The notes below the pieces were generated by a model, which ran no database searches, had not been told where the DNA came from, and saw nothing but the letters and a program-made list of their open reading frames with translations. A DNA stretch of 64,000 bases from Hyperoodon ampullatus (Eukaryota; Chordata; Mammalia; Artiodactyla; Ziphiidae). The stretch lies in the NCBI GenBank assembly GCA_949752795.1, contig OX457056.1, positions 175,918,428 to 175,982,427 of the forward strand, given 5' to 3'. Shown piece by piece: positions 35,153 through 47,510 of the stretch. Positions within the stretch are counted from its first letter, which is position 1. Each line of letters opens with the position of its first letter. Position numbers and translations under genes: made by a program.

Positions 35153-35495
35153 TTCCCCAAACTATGATCCATGAGCCAAATCCAGCTGACCGCCTATTCC
35201 TGTACAGCTCTGTGACCTGAGAATGGTTTCTATAGTTTTAAATGGTTGAAAACAATATGAAGAAAAGAAGACTGTGTGACATATGAAAATTACATGAAAT
35301 TCAAATTCCTGTGACAATAAATAAAGTTTGATTGGCCCATAGCCATGCTCACTTGTCTACATCTTGTCTGTAGCCACTTTTGTGCTACAACAGCAGAGTC
35401 GAATAATGGCAACAGAGACTTTATGGCTGGCAAAGCCCAAAATGTTTACTCTCTGGTTCTTTATAGAATAATTTTGCCAACTACTCATCTAGGCC
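35153..35495 (+). mobile_element. hAT-type MITE (non-autonomous DNA transposon)
   Basis: It starts 'agtgttccccaaactatgat', then 'gagccaaatccagctgaccg', 'ataaataaagtttgattggc', 'gtgctacaacagcagagtcg' and 'aagcccaaaatgtttactct', ending 'ttttgccaactact'. This matches the common 'ggccaaatccggcccgccgc' MITE of the hAT group. The terminal inverted repeats are decayed and there is no transposase. I leave the subfamily unnamed. Confidence 0.7.
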
Positions 35496-35603
35496 AATTA
35501 TGTTTTCTTTCAGTTGGTGAAACTAACCTATCTAGCCTGGCTGCTACCTGATCAAACTCTTTCTGACCTTAAGACTGGATTTCAAATGTGTCAGCCTCTG
35601 TTC

Positions 35604-35834
35604 AAGATAGTTCCTAGGGGCTTCCCTGGTGGCCCAGTGGTTGGGGGTCCGCCTGCCGATGCCGGGGACACAGGTTCGTGTCCCGGTCCAGGAGGATCCC
35701 ACATGCCGCAGAGCAGCTGGGCCCGTGAGCCATGTCCGCTGAGTCTGCGCATCCGGAGCCTGTGCTCCACCAAGGGAGAGGCCACAACGGTGAGAGGCCC
35801 ATGTTCCGCAAAAAAAAAAAAAGATAGTTCCTAG
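35604..35834 (+). mobile_element. CHR SINE, short form
   Basis: The body runs 35618-35820. A perfect 14-bp target-site duplication 'aagatagttcctag' is at 35604-35617 and 35821-35834. It is opposite in orientation to the two SINEs at 33.97-34.51 kb. Confidence 0.97.
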
Positions 35835-36394
35835 AACTCCAGAACACTTTCTTGACTCTTGCCTCTAATTTACCATCACCACTTCCATATATATAGATAG
35901 ACCCCCATGAACACATGGACCCCAAATTCTGGTTTCTATTTCCCCACTCTGATTTCCTCTGTCTATTACACTGTCTTCCATAATTCCTGAACCATCAATA
36001 CTCTGTTTCTCATCAAATGACAAACTGAAGGAACCATCAGGTATGGAAAGATGTTACTGGAACTTAATATTAACATTAGAAAGTTCCTACCAGTTATGCT
36101 TTCTAACATTACATAGTTCCCTGTATCAATAATGCTTTATTTTTCCTGTTCCAAATTGCCTGTTTCTTTCTTTTTTTTCTTGCCAAACTGGGTCGATTTT
36201 ACAGGTACATTATAATTTCATAGGTATGTTATAATTTGCACTAGTCTCTAAATGACAAATGCATCACTCCTATTGCATTCACGTTAACTAGCATTTTAAA
36301 ATAGTCTTAACTATCTAAAGAAGAGACCTAGTTTATCACAGCACTACTCAGGATGTACCTGAATTGTATCAAAACACATCCTGAGAAGCAGTGT
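35835..36394. other. Unique AT-rich sequence
   Basis: No feature is recognised. Confidence 0.4.
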
Positions 36395-36545
36395 AGTAAT
36401 GGGGAAAGGGCATCAGATCCAAGTTTTCGTTCACAGAGTGCCATAAACTAAATGTTTGACCTTGGACTAGTCACAGACAAGTCACTCTTTAGACTTGGTT
36501 GTCTTCATTTACAAGTGAATTACTTCAGATCCTGAGGAGCTTTCC
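36395..36545 (+). repeat. MIR SINE, degraded
   Basis: 'aaagggcatcagatccaagt', 'tttgaccttggactagtcac' and 'tcttcatttacaagtgaatt' fit MIR order loosely. Confidence 0.5.
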
Positions 36546-38419
36546 CATTCTCACATTCCCTAATTCCAGGACAAAAACTCATGCATAGATTCTAATTTGT
36601 CATTTGGCGTCACAAAAGAATTTGAAATATTAAATAGCAATTTGAATCAGAGTATTTAAGTTTTTGTTTTGTTCCGTTTTGTTAGGACCTGAGAAGCAGG
36701 ATGGGGTAACCCACTAAGGAACAGGGCTCAAAGTGAAGAGAGGTAGGCCAATTGTTTCTCATTACAAGTCCTTTTGAAACATTTGATTTTTTAAAGAAAA
36801 TATAATCTCATATTATAAAAAAATATATAAATTTTTTAAAAAAATTTTAATGAAACCTAGAAGAGACTTTAGATTACTTGTAATCCACACCTTGATGGAT
36901 GGGGCTAGACGTACTACTGAATTTTAGACATGCATGTGGATTTTACACACATTTCCCAAGGGTCACTGAGAGGACCAAGTGGGGCTAAATGACCCTAACG
37001 TCCCTTCCAATACCAGATTCTATACTTCGACCTCCCCTCAATGCTCTCATTGTCTCTCTGAACAATTCTCATTTCATGAGCAAGCTCCTCCCTGGGAACT
37101 AGGCAGGTGGAAAGTTTCAGCTTTTAAACTTGATTTATGTGTGAGTCCTCCCAGAGCAACAACAAAAAAATTAATGAGATTAAAATAAAAATACTTTACT
37201 GCTTCAAAACCTCAAAAAAAATCATTTAAAACAGGTCTTGTATGAGATTTATCCCTTGAGGCTAAAATAAAGCATTAGAGCTTTTTGTTAAGAGAAACAT
37301 TTCCTCAAATTGAAAGAAAACAGAGCTGTAATGGAAATATGAATGCAGGCTTTGCAGTTGCAACCATCTAATATAACATTAGAATTCTGCATTTGTGAAT
37401 TGCTCTAATTTTATGTACATATATTTTTCAACAGGAATAGCATTTCTTTAGCTTTATAGATTTTTTCACTTATTTAATTGGTGATATAATTACTTGCTCT
37501 TATAAATCTGAAAATTGGGAATTCAAACACACACAAACAAAGAAAAGCTTGATTCTTAATGGCTTACCCATTTTCCCCAGTGCATTGTCATCCCCTCAGT
37601 GGGAATCTACAGGCCCTGTGCACCCAATGATCAAAGATTTCTAAGTTACCCTTCCTGAAATGCACATACAAACTTCTCCAGGCAACCTCAAGCAGCCTCA
37701 GTATTTTGAACCACGATTGTCTGAAAGGTCTCTGGTATTTTAAAGGACTGAGGGTGACTCAGCCTTGCTCAGAGGTGCTACAGCAATTCAATGACTCCTA
37801 GAAAGGCCCATTGGTGCCAGGGAGACAAAACCAGGTGGAAACGTTGGCACAATGCAACTGCATGGGGATTGCTGGCCAAGAGAGACTTGCTAAAGGAAAG
37901 TCACTGTGTGGAAGTTGCTTGAAGAACTCGGAGTCACAGTGACTAACTTGCATTGAGTCACAAATTAAGTCTAACTGGAGTTACACTAAAGAGATGCATC
38001 AACAAGCGCTCCCAGGATAGCTTGGAGGTCTAGATGTCTTAAAATGCTCCCTGATGTCTTCCTTCATTTACTACAGCAAGGTGATCCAGAAAAGTTTTAG
38101 TTTTTCTAAGAGACAGCCTGCAGAGCATTCTGACTACTGGTGAACTTTATCCATAATAAACATGGAGAGGTATGTGTGTGTATGTTTATGTGTGAGGGAA
38201 GTGGCTGGAATGTTCGTAAGAGTCAAGAGGAGAAACATGAAGGACAGTGGGGAGTTTATGTTCATAAGCCTTGTTCTTATTTCTGCTTTTCCTTCTCTTG
38301 AACCCTGGACCTCCCCAAACCTCACCCCTATTCCTGCAAATCCAAACTTCAAACAGCTGAAACCAATCTCAGATGAAAAGAGCCACATGCCCTGAGCACC
38401 TTGTATGTGCAGGCCCTTT
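36546..38419. other. Unique AT-rich sequence
   Basis: No gene or transposon is recognised. 37240-37440 is repeat-free and AT-rich and looks like the kind of sequence found in conserved non-coding elements, but I cannot test conservation. Confidence 0.4.
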
Positions 38420-38625
38420 GGGGGTGGTAGTGAGATGATGACGACAATGATGATGGTGTTATTTTCTTGTTTAATCCTCATGGCAGCCCTATGAGGCAGC
38501 TACTGTTATTATCATCATTTTACAGATGGTGAAACACAGAAATTAGCACAAAGAGGTTAGGAAATTGTCAAGTTCTCACAGTTTTTAAGAGGTAGAACCA
38601 GGATTTGGACCATTTAATGCTACTG
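38420..38625 (-). repeat. MIR SINE
   Basis: 'tttaatcctcatggcagccc', 'catcattttacagatggtga' and 'gaaccaggatttggacc' match antisense MIR. Confidence 0.75.
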
Positions 38626-39005
38626 ACCGGCATTAAACTTGACCTCTCCCCTTTACAGGCAAGCATGAGGAACTGCTGGTCAACCGCGGGTCTCAATCTG
38701 TGGAATGTGAGCCTGTTGGGGTGGAGGAGAGAGGACAGGGAAGAGCTGTGATGTCTTTGGACCCCTTGTCGGCTCCTGGTGGGTATCCAGCCCCCCTACC
38801 CAAAGGCAGACGTGGAAACAGCACTCAGCCTGGATGCCCAGATCCTCCTCCTTACCCAGGTAGAGGGTCTCATAAAAGCAAGTCATCACCAAAAGGAAAA
38901 GGGGATTGGTCCAGCAGACACTGGGAAGGGAGGACCCCAACAAATAGGATTTCCAGTAACTGTAAAGTACCTAGAAAAGGAAGGGGGAAGGAAAATGATA
39001 GTCTT
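38626..39005. other. Unique GC-moderate sequence
   Basis: The overlapping frames at 38680-39107 on both strands have no family resemblance or splice context. Confidence 0.4.
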
Positions 39006-39165
39006 GGGGGCCAGAGAGACCTGAGAAGTCACTACCTACCACTACCTATGTGGGCTTGGGTACCCTCCAGAGAACCAACATCCCCATCCTTCAGCTTCCT
39101 CATCTGAGAATGGGAATCATTATATAATTATACATCTGTAGGTTTGACATGAGAATTAAACATAA
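39006..39165 (+). repeat. MIR SINE
   Basis: 'gccagagagacctgagaagt', 'cttcagcttcctcatctgag' and 'tttgacatgagaattaaaca' follow MIR order. Confidence 0.6.
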
Positions 39166-39172
39166 ACTACCA

Positions 39173-39211
39173 CACACATCAGCATCGTTCCACATACATC
39201 AGCATCGTTTT
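39173..39211 (+). repeat. Short tandem duplication, about 20 bp x 2
   Basis: 'cacacatcagcatcgttc' is followed at once by 'cacatacatcagcatcgttt'. Confidence 0.8.
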
Positions 39212-40469
39212 ACCTAAGTTGCCTTCCCCCTATTTCCTAATTACTTCCTTCTCCATAGAAGTCATTTCTCCCACATGCTCCTTTGCCTACCTTTACGTGC
39301 CCTAATCTTTCTACTGTAAAATCAGCCTTGCTCTTTTACTATTTCATAGAATTCTCTGAAATTTTGGATAAAGTACTCTCCCTGTGATAACTCCCACTGA
39401 CTGAAAACATTTGTCCAGTGCAGTGAGATGCAAATAATTGGATGCTTTGGTCCGTAAGAGTCTGCCCGACCAAGTGTTTCCTATATCCCTAACTCTGCAC
39501 AGAGATATGTTTATATTTTTTGAACCACAAGCATAAACAGAGGACAATGAATGGAAGATCCCACCTTCCCTAAGTGGCAAAGTGTGTTTTCCCTAAAGCA
39601 GAGGGATGGAAAATCCTCCTGATACCCCTCACAGATTCCAGCTTTTTTGCTCCAGAGATACCTAGGGTGCCCTAAGCATCCCCTCTCTTCCCTTCAAGCC
39701 CCAGATGCCAATGGTAGTCTCAGGTGAGAGAGACAAATGCCTCATTTCCCTAGAGGTGAAGACAAATATTTTCCCTGCTTCAGAGTCCTTCAGGTTTGTA
39801 TGAGCCCATCTCCACCTCATATATCAGAAAATAGGGCTTGTCATCGAATAATACATCATGTTTTGAAAATACTCTGTACCACAACTGGTGTGTTTCTTAA
39901 GAACAAGAAATTGCCACATGGGCTTCACATTGTAGACCAAGCAACCTAGTGGTCCATTTTGCTTCCTTGTGAAAATGTGTGATCGGCAGTGGTCTCCACC
40001 AGGGCTAAGCTCTAAAGATAGGTATCAAGGCTAAGCATCTCCCTTTTGCTTAGCAACTTCTTGAAACTATCATCCATGAAATTTTCAAATAATTCTCAAG
40101 CCCACTTTCATATTCAGAGATGTCCTATGGAGAATTAGGCTGAATTACTGAGAGAAATAACAAACCTGTAATATATTATTACTACCAGTTCTGCTCCAGT
40201 TGTCAAATAACCACTACCAAAGGTCAGACCTTTTTCTAACCCATGTCAGTGGTTGATGAAGGCAGGAGACCTAACACTGGTACCACACCACTTTGACTAG
40301 ATTCCCTACAAATCTCCCTGTTCCTCCTATATTTTTATGTCATAGTTCCCAACAACCATGTAATGTAATATTAACATTATAAATATGTTTAAAAGGTACA
40401 ATATTTGTAGTTATTTCTGGGATCAACTTCTCCCCCTGCTCCCCACCCCACAACTACGCTTCTGCTGTT
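39212..40469. other. Unique sequence
   Basis: No gene or repeat is recognised. Confidence 0.4.
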
Positions 40470-40665
40470 ACTACAATCATTAACATATCAAAGGTCTTCT
40501 GTGACCTGGGCACTGCGTTCGTCCCTCTACATTCATAACCTGATTTAATCTTATGAAGTGGCTGCTATTTTTATTCCCATTTTACAGATGAGAAAACCAA
40601 AGCTTGGATAGATGAACTAGCTTGCCCAAGATCAGACAGCTAATCAACGGAAAAGGTAGCCCTCA
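40470..40665 (-). repeat. MIR SINE
   Basis: 'aacctgatttaatcttatga', 'cccattttacagatgagaaa' and 'gcttgcccaagatcagacag' are antisense MIR in order. Confidence 0.75.
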
Positions 40666-40934
40666 AACCCAGACCCAGAGTAACAACAAAGGCAGCCCAT
40701 TCAAATCACAATTTATATATAAATTCTGCCTATTCTTAGAAAATAATTTCCTTAACAGCACAATTACCGCATCTCAGAGTGAAACTCACGTAAAATACGT
40801 GATAAAAATCACTGGTTACCTATTTTAATTCAATACAAGTTTATGGAGAGAGGAAGTTCTATTGAGTCAGCCAACTTGGAGGTATGGGAAGAGTTAGAGA
40901 AAGGCAGATGATGTATTTTGATAGACCCTTCTGC

Positions 40935-41125
40935 CACAGTCAGGACCAAGACTAGACAGATAGCTAAGTTCTAGTTCTGGCTCTACCAGGAGCTTGCTGC
41001 AAAACCTTGAACAAATCATCCCTTAGGCTCATTTCCTTGTTTGTAAATTATAACAGTCCCTCTAACCAGGTTGTTCCATCAGATATTATCTACTGACTTC
41101 TAAATATGGAAACGGAGGATTAGGT
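40935..41125 (+). repeat. MIR SINE, degraded
   Basis: 'gttctagttctggctctacc', 'aaccttgaacaaatcatccc' and 'catttccttgtttgtaaatt' follow MIR. Confidence 0.6.
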
Positions 41126-41434
41126 CTTACACCACCCCTACTGACACATACACTTCCTCTACTCTCACCCTCTCAGTATAGTTATGTCATAGTGTTTTGA
41201 AAAATAAATTATATTCATGTTATGTTACGTTATTAAAAACTGTTTTGTTCACTGCTGAGCTATGTAGTGTCTCATAATTAAATTTTCTTTCCTACATACT
41301 TTTTTGTTTTCCCTGGAGTTAATAGTTGTCTGCATTTTTTATTTCCCTTTTCTTTTTTTCACTCAGTGACAAACTCTTTGTCAGAGCTGAAAAAAACTTC
41401 TGAATATGTTCACTTCAGACAGATGTTCCATTCC
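41126..41434. other. Unique AT-rich sequence
   Basis: No feature is recognised. Confidence 0.4.
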
Positions 41435-41696
41435 ATTTTTTTCCAGAAGGCATCCCTCCAGGAGTCCTTAATCCTCTTGCTCTGATCTGGACTGGCTTCC
41501 CTTCAGGCATTCAGCACAGCTGACATCCTAGAGCTCCCTTCTGCCATCATCCCAGGAATATCCTTTGCCTCTCTTATTTCCTGGATCCCATATCTTCTTC
41601 CTTCTTGATTCACTCTCTTGTTTTTAATGGTGCACATCCTTTAGTAGCTTTCTGAGACATTTGTAAAGATCTTGCAATCTGAAAATATCTTATTTG

Positions 41697-41790
41697 AACA
41701 ACTTTACATTCATTATCTTATTTAATCCTATGAGATGCTTCCAATTTTATTCCCATAGCAGTGAGAGGCAGTAGCAGGATATTGACTTCT
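41697..41790 (-). repeat. MIR SINE fragment inside the HAL1-like element
   Basis: 'acattcattatcttatttaa' then 'ttattcccatagcagtgag' interrupt the HAL1-like order. Confidence 0.45.
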
Positions 41791-41967
41791 AGGTTGAAAA
41801 TCATTTAAGATTTTGAATATAATACTCTAGTCTCTTCTAGCTTCGAGTGGTAATTTTCAATGTTATTCTCAGTCTGCTGTATGTGACCTGTTTGGTTTTT
41901 TTTCTGGAATCATTTAGTATATTTTATTTATTCCAAATGTTCTGAAATTTTTCAGTGATATGTCTAC

Positions 41968-41969
<2 letters not shown>

Positions 41970-41999
<30 letters not shown>
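41970..41999. repeat. (TG)15 microsatellite
   Basis: Fifteen uninterrupted TG units. Confidence 0.95.
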
Positions 42000-42001
<2 letters not shown>

Positions 42002-43050
42002 TTCATTTGTTATGCTGGTATTAAGTAAATGGACCCTTACATTTGTAAACTCATGTCTTTCGGTTCAAAAGAATTCTCTTATATTATTTATTTAACAGTG
42101 GCAGTCCCTCCATTTTATCTGGTATCACTTTCTGGATCTCCTCTGGATTTTAGACTTCCTAAGTTGTTCATCAAATTTTCTTGGTTTTTTTTTTTCTTTT
42201 GTATTTTCCTTCTCTTTGTCTTTTTTTACCTAATTTGTCAGAGATTTTTTTAAACGTGTTTTCCAACTCTTCTATTAAGTTTAATTTCTGCATTCATATT
42301 TTTATTTCCAAGAGCTCATTCTGGTATTCTGAATGTTCCTTCCTATAGTGGCCTGTTCTTATAACTTGAATGAAATATATTCTCTTACCTCTCAAAATCA
42401 ATTTAAGATTGTTTAAAATGTTTTCCTCTGGCCTGCATAGCCTCCATTTGTTCCAATTATTTCTGTTTGTTTGTTTCTGTTTTAGTCTGTCTCTTTCATA
42501 TTAGAATGCCTTCCAGTAATATCTGGTCATTCAAGAGTAAAACATCCAAGGCTGACTGGAGGTTCCAGGAACGTGGAAAGGAGTTATAGGTGGTGGGCTT
42601 TCCCGCAGTATGGCATGGAGGAGAGTTATCTTTTCACAGCAGCATTTTTTATTGGACTGGTCAGTTTCCCCAGAAAGGAACCCTTCACTTTCCTCTCCAG
42701 CAGAGAATGAAGCAAGGCACCAACACTTTGTAAGAGAAGAGAGAACTGGGGTCTGACTGTTCAGTAGGCAGACTTTCACTTGAAACCTTCTTATTTTCAT
42801 ATTGCTTGTTACCTGTCCCACCACGGTGCCTGATTGTCCTCAAAACTCAGATCGTTTCTCAACTCTGTTAGGATATGAACTATTTGTTTTCTGCCTTCAT
42901 ATAGTGGAGAAGAGATCTGGTCTCTTTGCTCTTTCTGGATACCTTCAGCATGTTCACCTATTTTCCATTCTACTTCTCACCCTCATCTTCTAAGATACTT
43001 AGCACATCCAATTCCTGAGCATTTCCAAAATTTGGCAATGCCAAACAGCC

Positions 43051-43289
43051 TGCTGTTTGCTGATTTCTCCCCCTGAAAGCTAAAATTTCACTATTATTTT
43101 AATGCCGTGCCAAGTCAGTTACTAGTTGTTTATTCTCTTTCAAGCCTTCAGACTCCAGTAGACAGTTCTTCACCAATGTCATCTCCTCTTTCATTCTCTT
43201 TGTCTTTCATTGTTTAAACCTTTTTTATGTCTTTATTGTCTTTTGCTGGGTTTCAGTTACCATATTTAATCCAAAGTATATTGTCCATG
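43051..43289. other. Unassigned T-rich sequence
   Basis: It sits between the two old minus-strand L1-lineage elements. It may belong to either, but I cannot place it. Confidence 0.35.
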
Positions 43290-44962
43290 GTTTTCACTTA
43301 ATATTCTATCAAAAGCATTCTCTCCCTACAGTAAATATGGAAAACACAATTTCTGATGGCAGTATCATAGTGTGTTTGACCAGCAACCTAGAACTGGAAA
43401 TTTACAATGGGCCAAACTTTTATTATTATAAACAACATCAAAATAAACATCCTTTTACATGAAGTTTTATCTTTGTCACTGATAACTTCCTTAAGATCTA
43501 TTTCTATAATCACATTCAGTCAAGTTTTTAAATAATTTTAAGCTATTGATACATATTATATAGTTGATTTCTAGAAAGGTGGCAATATTTCACACTCTCC
43601 CCCAAAAGGCAGAGGTAGTAGTTACATGGGATTCATTCCACCATCACCAACATCATCACCAACATAATTGTTTCTCAAAATCTTTACCAGTTGTGTCTCA
43701 CTGTTGTTTTAATTTGAATTCCTCTACTGACAAGTATGATTACAATTTTTTCATGTATTTATTGGTAACATTTATCTCTTGTTAGTTGTTCTTGGATCAA
43801 ACTCATTTTTTTTCAAGTGGAATATTAGGTTATTTCTTATTTATAATCTCTTAATTTGTTAAAGATATCAAGTCATTTAGACTAGACTTGTCAAAATATT
43901 TTTCCATTTTATTATTTGTTGGGTTTTTGTTTATTACATTTCTGACATAGAGAATTTTTAAATTTTTACATAATCAAAATTATCACTCTCTTTCTTTAAG
44001 CCTAGAAAGCCTTATCATTTCAGAATCGGATAAATATTACCCTATATTTTCTCCTTTCATTTGTATTTTTTACATTTTACTCTTTCTCCCTGGAATTTAA
44101 TATGTAGTTGTTTCTCCTATTATTAGTTAACCAGGTGGCTCAACACCATTTATTGCATAATTGTCAGCTCTTCAACTAATATGTAATCTAGCCTTGACCA
44201 CATCCACCTCCTAAAACTCTTTTTTTTACTAGAGTCTGTTTCTGGTCTACTTCAACCCCATTTGTCTGTTGATTCTTACTCCAGAGCATCCTGTTTTAAT
44301 TACCATAACTTTACAGTACATTACAATATCTACTAGAGAAAAGCCTGCTTTACTGTTCTTGTTTGGAAATATTTTTTAGCTCTTTCATTCTATTTACTCT
44401 TCAAGATTACTTGAAGATTACATTCTATTTACTCTTTAGATTACTTGGTCAAGTTTCCAGAAAACAACAGCAGCAAAATAATTTCGACTAGAATTACATT
44501 AAAAATGTATATTCATTTGAGAGGAGCTAACATGTTGACAGTATTCATTCCTCCTTTCTAAGAAAATGACTCCTTTCCCATCTATCCAAGTCTCCTTTTA
44601 TGTCTCCTGCTAAAATTTTACTGTTTTCTTCATACAGAATTACTCAATGAGTTTATTTTTAGATAGTTTATATTTTAGTGCTATTTTGAATGATTTTAAT
44701 CTTCATATTTTCTAACTGGTTATCACTACTACACCAGAAAGCTATTAATTTTTGTATATTTGTTTTCTGTTGAATCAACTAACTCTCATTTTTTAAAATA
44801 ATTTTCCAGTTTTTCTAAATATCTTTGCTTTCCCATATAGACAATAATTTTAGCTGATAACATACTTTTTTGTCTCTTTTTTCTATGTCTTACTTCTGTC
44901 CCATATATGAGTAAATTGGCATAAATGGGATTGTGAACAGCATTGTCATAATCCTGGTCTTA
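43290..44962 (-). mobile_element. Old L1 (L1M class): ORF2 and 3' part
   Basis: The plus strand reads as antisense L1 in order: 'tttaatttgaattcctctac' (43715), 'tcagaatcggataaatatta' (44020), 'caacaccatttattgcataa' (44140), 'gtttctggtctacttcaacc', 'gttttaattaccataacttt' (44293), 'gactcctttcccatctatcc' (44570), 'attgtcataatcctggtctt' (44942). All frames are broken by stops. A short tandem duplication lies at 44386-44447. Confidence 0.75.
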
Positions 44963-45170
44963 ATGGAAACACCATGCTAGCCACTTTGCCAAAGGATTTA
45001 GGTATGTTATTTCCTTTAATTTTCATAATCATTTCAGAGTAAAGTTACTATTGTAATCTCATTTTAAAGGTAGCAAAACTGAGGCTTTAAAGCAGAAATA
45101 TATCCAAAGTTATCCAACTAGTCAATGGCAAAGCAGAATTCAACTTTACACTGGTTTGACTTCAGAGCTT
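44963..45170 (-). repeat. MIR SINE
   Basis: 'accatgctagccactttgcc', 'ttttaaaggtagcaaaactg' and 'caactagtcaatggcaaagc' give antisense MIR. Confidence 0.65.
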
Positions 45171-46064
45171 ATGTTTGTGTATAACTAATATTATATTCCA
45201 GAATTTCAAGTATGAGTTAGTGATAGGAGTTTTTATGGATGACTAGAAGATTTTTTTAAAATTTTTGATTGAAAAAGGAGATGGGAGAGAGAAGAGTGGA
45301 TTGATTTTAGGCAGATGAAACATAGACATAAAAAGTACAATAACAGTGCAAGAAAAGAGCAACATAAGATGTTTCTCCACAGCTCCTCAAGTTACGTGTG
45401 AACACCAAAACCAATTACTAACAAAAATAGTATATTTCAAACACCACTGAATCTAAGAGTTCATTATTATTCCCACAAAAATAACAAAAGCTGTACTGTG
45501 TAACCTCCTGACCATTTCAGTTTTCAAAAATTTCTAAAGAAAACATTTAGTTTCATTAGTTCAGATGTTTGCTTCGCTGAAATTTTGATTCATCCAAAAG
45601 GTGGGATTGAGGTGATCCATGCTATTTAAGTCACATCTTGGCAAGGAGCTAAGTTGCAGGAGCTGGTGTGTCTCCTTCTCCAATGTGAAAAAAAAAAAGG
45701 CATCTAGCAATGTTCAAAATAAAGTCTTTAGAGTGTGACACAAAATTATGTATCTCTGCAGCATATCCCCAGATAGTGGTAACTGTGTAATAGCCCTCCT
45801 GGACTCCCACCACTGCGAGAAGCCCACGCCTGAAGCCTGAGGAGCAGCATGGAGAAACATGAACATCTTGCTTTCTCACCAGACATTTTCATTGTTGGGT
45901 TGGGGAGGGGAACTCTTCCTCAGAAATGATTACATAAAAGTTTTTAGCTTTAAATGTCACCCTTTTTTAGGAAGGGGACAATTGATTGAGGTTAACTAAG
46001 TATTAATTTAATAACAATTTTTTACAAGCTTCTGGAAAGCTTACCCTTGGCCAGTAAAGAGAGA
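45171..46064. other. Unique sequence
   Basis: No gene or clear repeat. The 76-codon minus frame at 45649-45879 has no recognisable motif. Confidence 0.4.
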
Positions 46065-46265
46065 GGTAGCTGGATCTGAGCACACAAGCGCAGGACTGTA
46101 CTTCGACTCAGGTTCTAGTCCTGGTTCTGCTGGGCAAGGCTCTTAAACCTGTCAGCCCTCAGTTTATACATTTGACGATTGGTTATAATAACACGGTTGC
46201 CATTTCCTTCATAGGGCTTCTATGAGATTGAAAAAGGAGTATAAATGGATATGTGCTTTTGAAAA
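46065..46265 (+). repeat. MIR SINE
   Basis: 'caggttctagtcctggttct', 'taaacctgtcagccctcagt' and 'catagggcttctatgagatt' follow MIR order. Confidence 0.65.
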
Positions 46266-47404
46266 CTGAAATACACTTGACATGTATAAGGAAAGATCCA
46301 ACAGTTTCCAGGACGCGCTCCCTATAGAGCAGTCCTATTTATCGCTCACCCGAACTCCTCTGAAAAAGACAAACGGTCATCAACAGTAATGGAGTTCTGC
46401 AGAGAGCCAGCCTGTTTCCATTTCGATTCAAAGCCCTGGAGGCAGCAAACTTTCAATCCAGGCACTACCCCAGAGTCTCCAGTAAATTTGTCTGTTTCCC
46501 CAATATATGTGGTGAGCATTTGACCAGAAGCATCAGGCTGTGTCTGATCAGATTAGCCTATCAGGCGGAGATAATTACCATTTAAAGGCTAAAGGAGAAA
46601 TGACCTATTTTACACGGACTTTGTGAGAGGCGCTAGGGAGAGATGCTGCGTGATCCCAGGACTACTTGGTAACTTAGCTTTGGTCACCACGTGGCTCCGT
46701 CTTCCCCTCAGTCCCTTTGGCCAGTCATTTCTTTATACACTGTACAGTGGCTCCGTGTACTGGGGACTGAACTTAAATTGAGCTTGAGACAGGGGCCATG
46801 GAGTGATTGAGGAGTGAATTAGATAGAAAATTGCAGCTTTTGCACCCTAAGTGAGAATCACTACATTCAACCAGCTGGTACAAATTGAGTATTTCTCACT
46901 TCTTTCGACATTTTTTCAACAGGGGAACTTGATGTAAAACACATTTGTCTCTTTAGAGTCCAGAGCTGCTTTTTCCCCCTCAACCTTCTTTTAAGATCTG
47001 CCCTTTACAGCTCGAATGTTCTGTAGCCAACGTCAGCGTGGATTGTGACCTATGTAAGCCAATGCTCAAGAAAGAGTTCGAGAAGGGAAGAGTCTAAGAC
47101 ATAAAGTCAATGTTCATTGGGCCCCCATCAGAATAATCAGCCGTGAATGTGGCACACAGGAGCACAGGAAGCCGAATGTAAAAGGCAAAGACACCACAGG
47201 GAGAATTTGTTTCTCGAATTGGTTTTTTGGGTTTTACACAAAACTACTCCCTTCCCAAGAGGTGCTCGAAATTGAGTCAAATTTGAAAAGTGTAAAATCC
47301 CTGGATGCATTTATTAGCATGTGTTCATTCATGCATAAGCACAATTGGTTGTCCTTGAACAGGCAGATGAGGGCACTGGTTATACACAGCGAACTTGATT
47401 TCAA
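46266..47404. other. Unique sequence, possible conserved non-coding element
   Basis: It is repeat-free. 46540-46620 holds paired GATA-type words ('cctatcagg', 'gagataatta') and ATTA words. CpGs are slightly more frequent between 46300 and 46760. No coding support. Confidence 0.35.
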
Positions 47405-47510
47405 CACACATGACTTAAGCCTGCCCCGTGCCTGGTACTATGCTAGACCCTGAGAGAAATAGGAAAATGAATAAGATTCAGATTCTGGCCTCTAGGGATT
47501 GATACATAAC
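47405..47510 (+). repeat. L2-like 3' fragment
   Basis: 'cgtgcctggtactatgctag' and 'aaaatgaataagattcagat' followed by 'tggcctctagggattg' fit the old L2 3' block. Confidence 0.45.

Larger units (their letters stand above)
41435..43050 (-). mobile_element. HAL1-like (L1 ORF1 lineage) element, old
   Basis: Read on the minus strand, it follows the HAL1 / L1-ORF1 order. It starts from a 5' leader at about 42540-43050, then the ORF1 coiled-coil and RNA-binding regions. The latter appear on the plus strand as 'tttccaagagctcattctgg', 'ggatctcctctggattttag', 'gtaaactcatgtctttcggt', 'tgtgacctgtttggtttttt' and 'acttctaggttgaaaatcat'. The reading frame is destroyed by stops and indels. A MIR-like piece (41697-41790) and a TG microsatellite lie inside. 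HAL1 retrocopies encode only ORF1. Confidence 0.55.
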
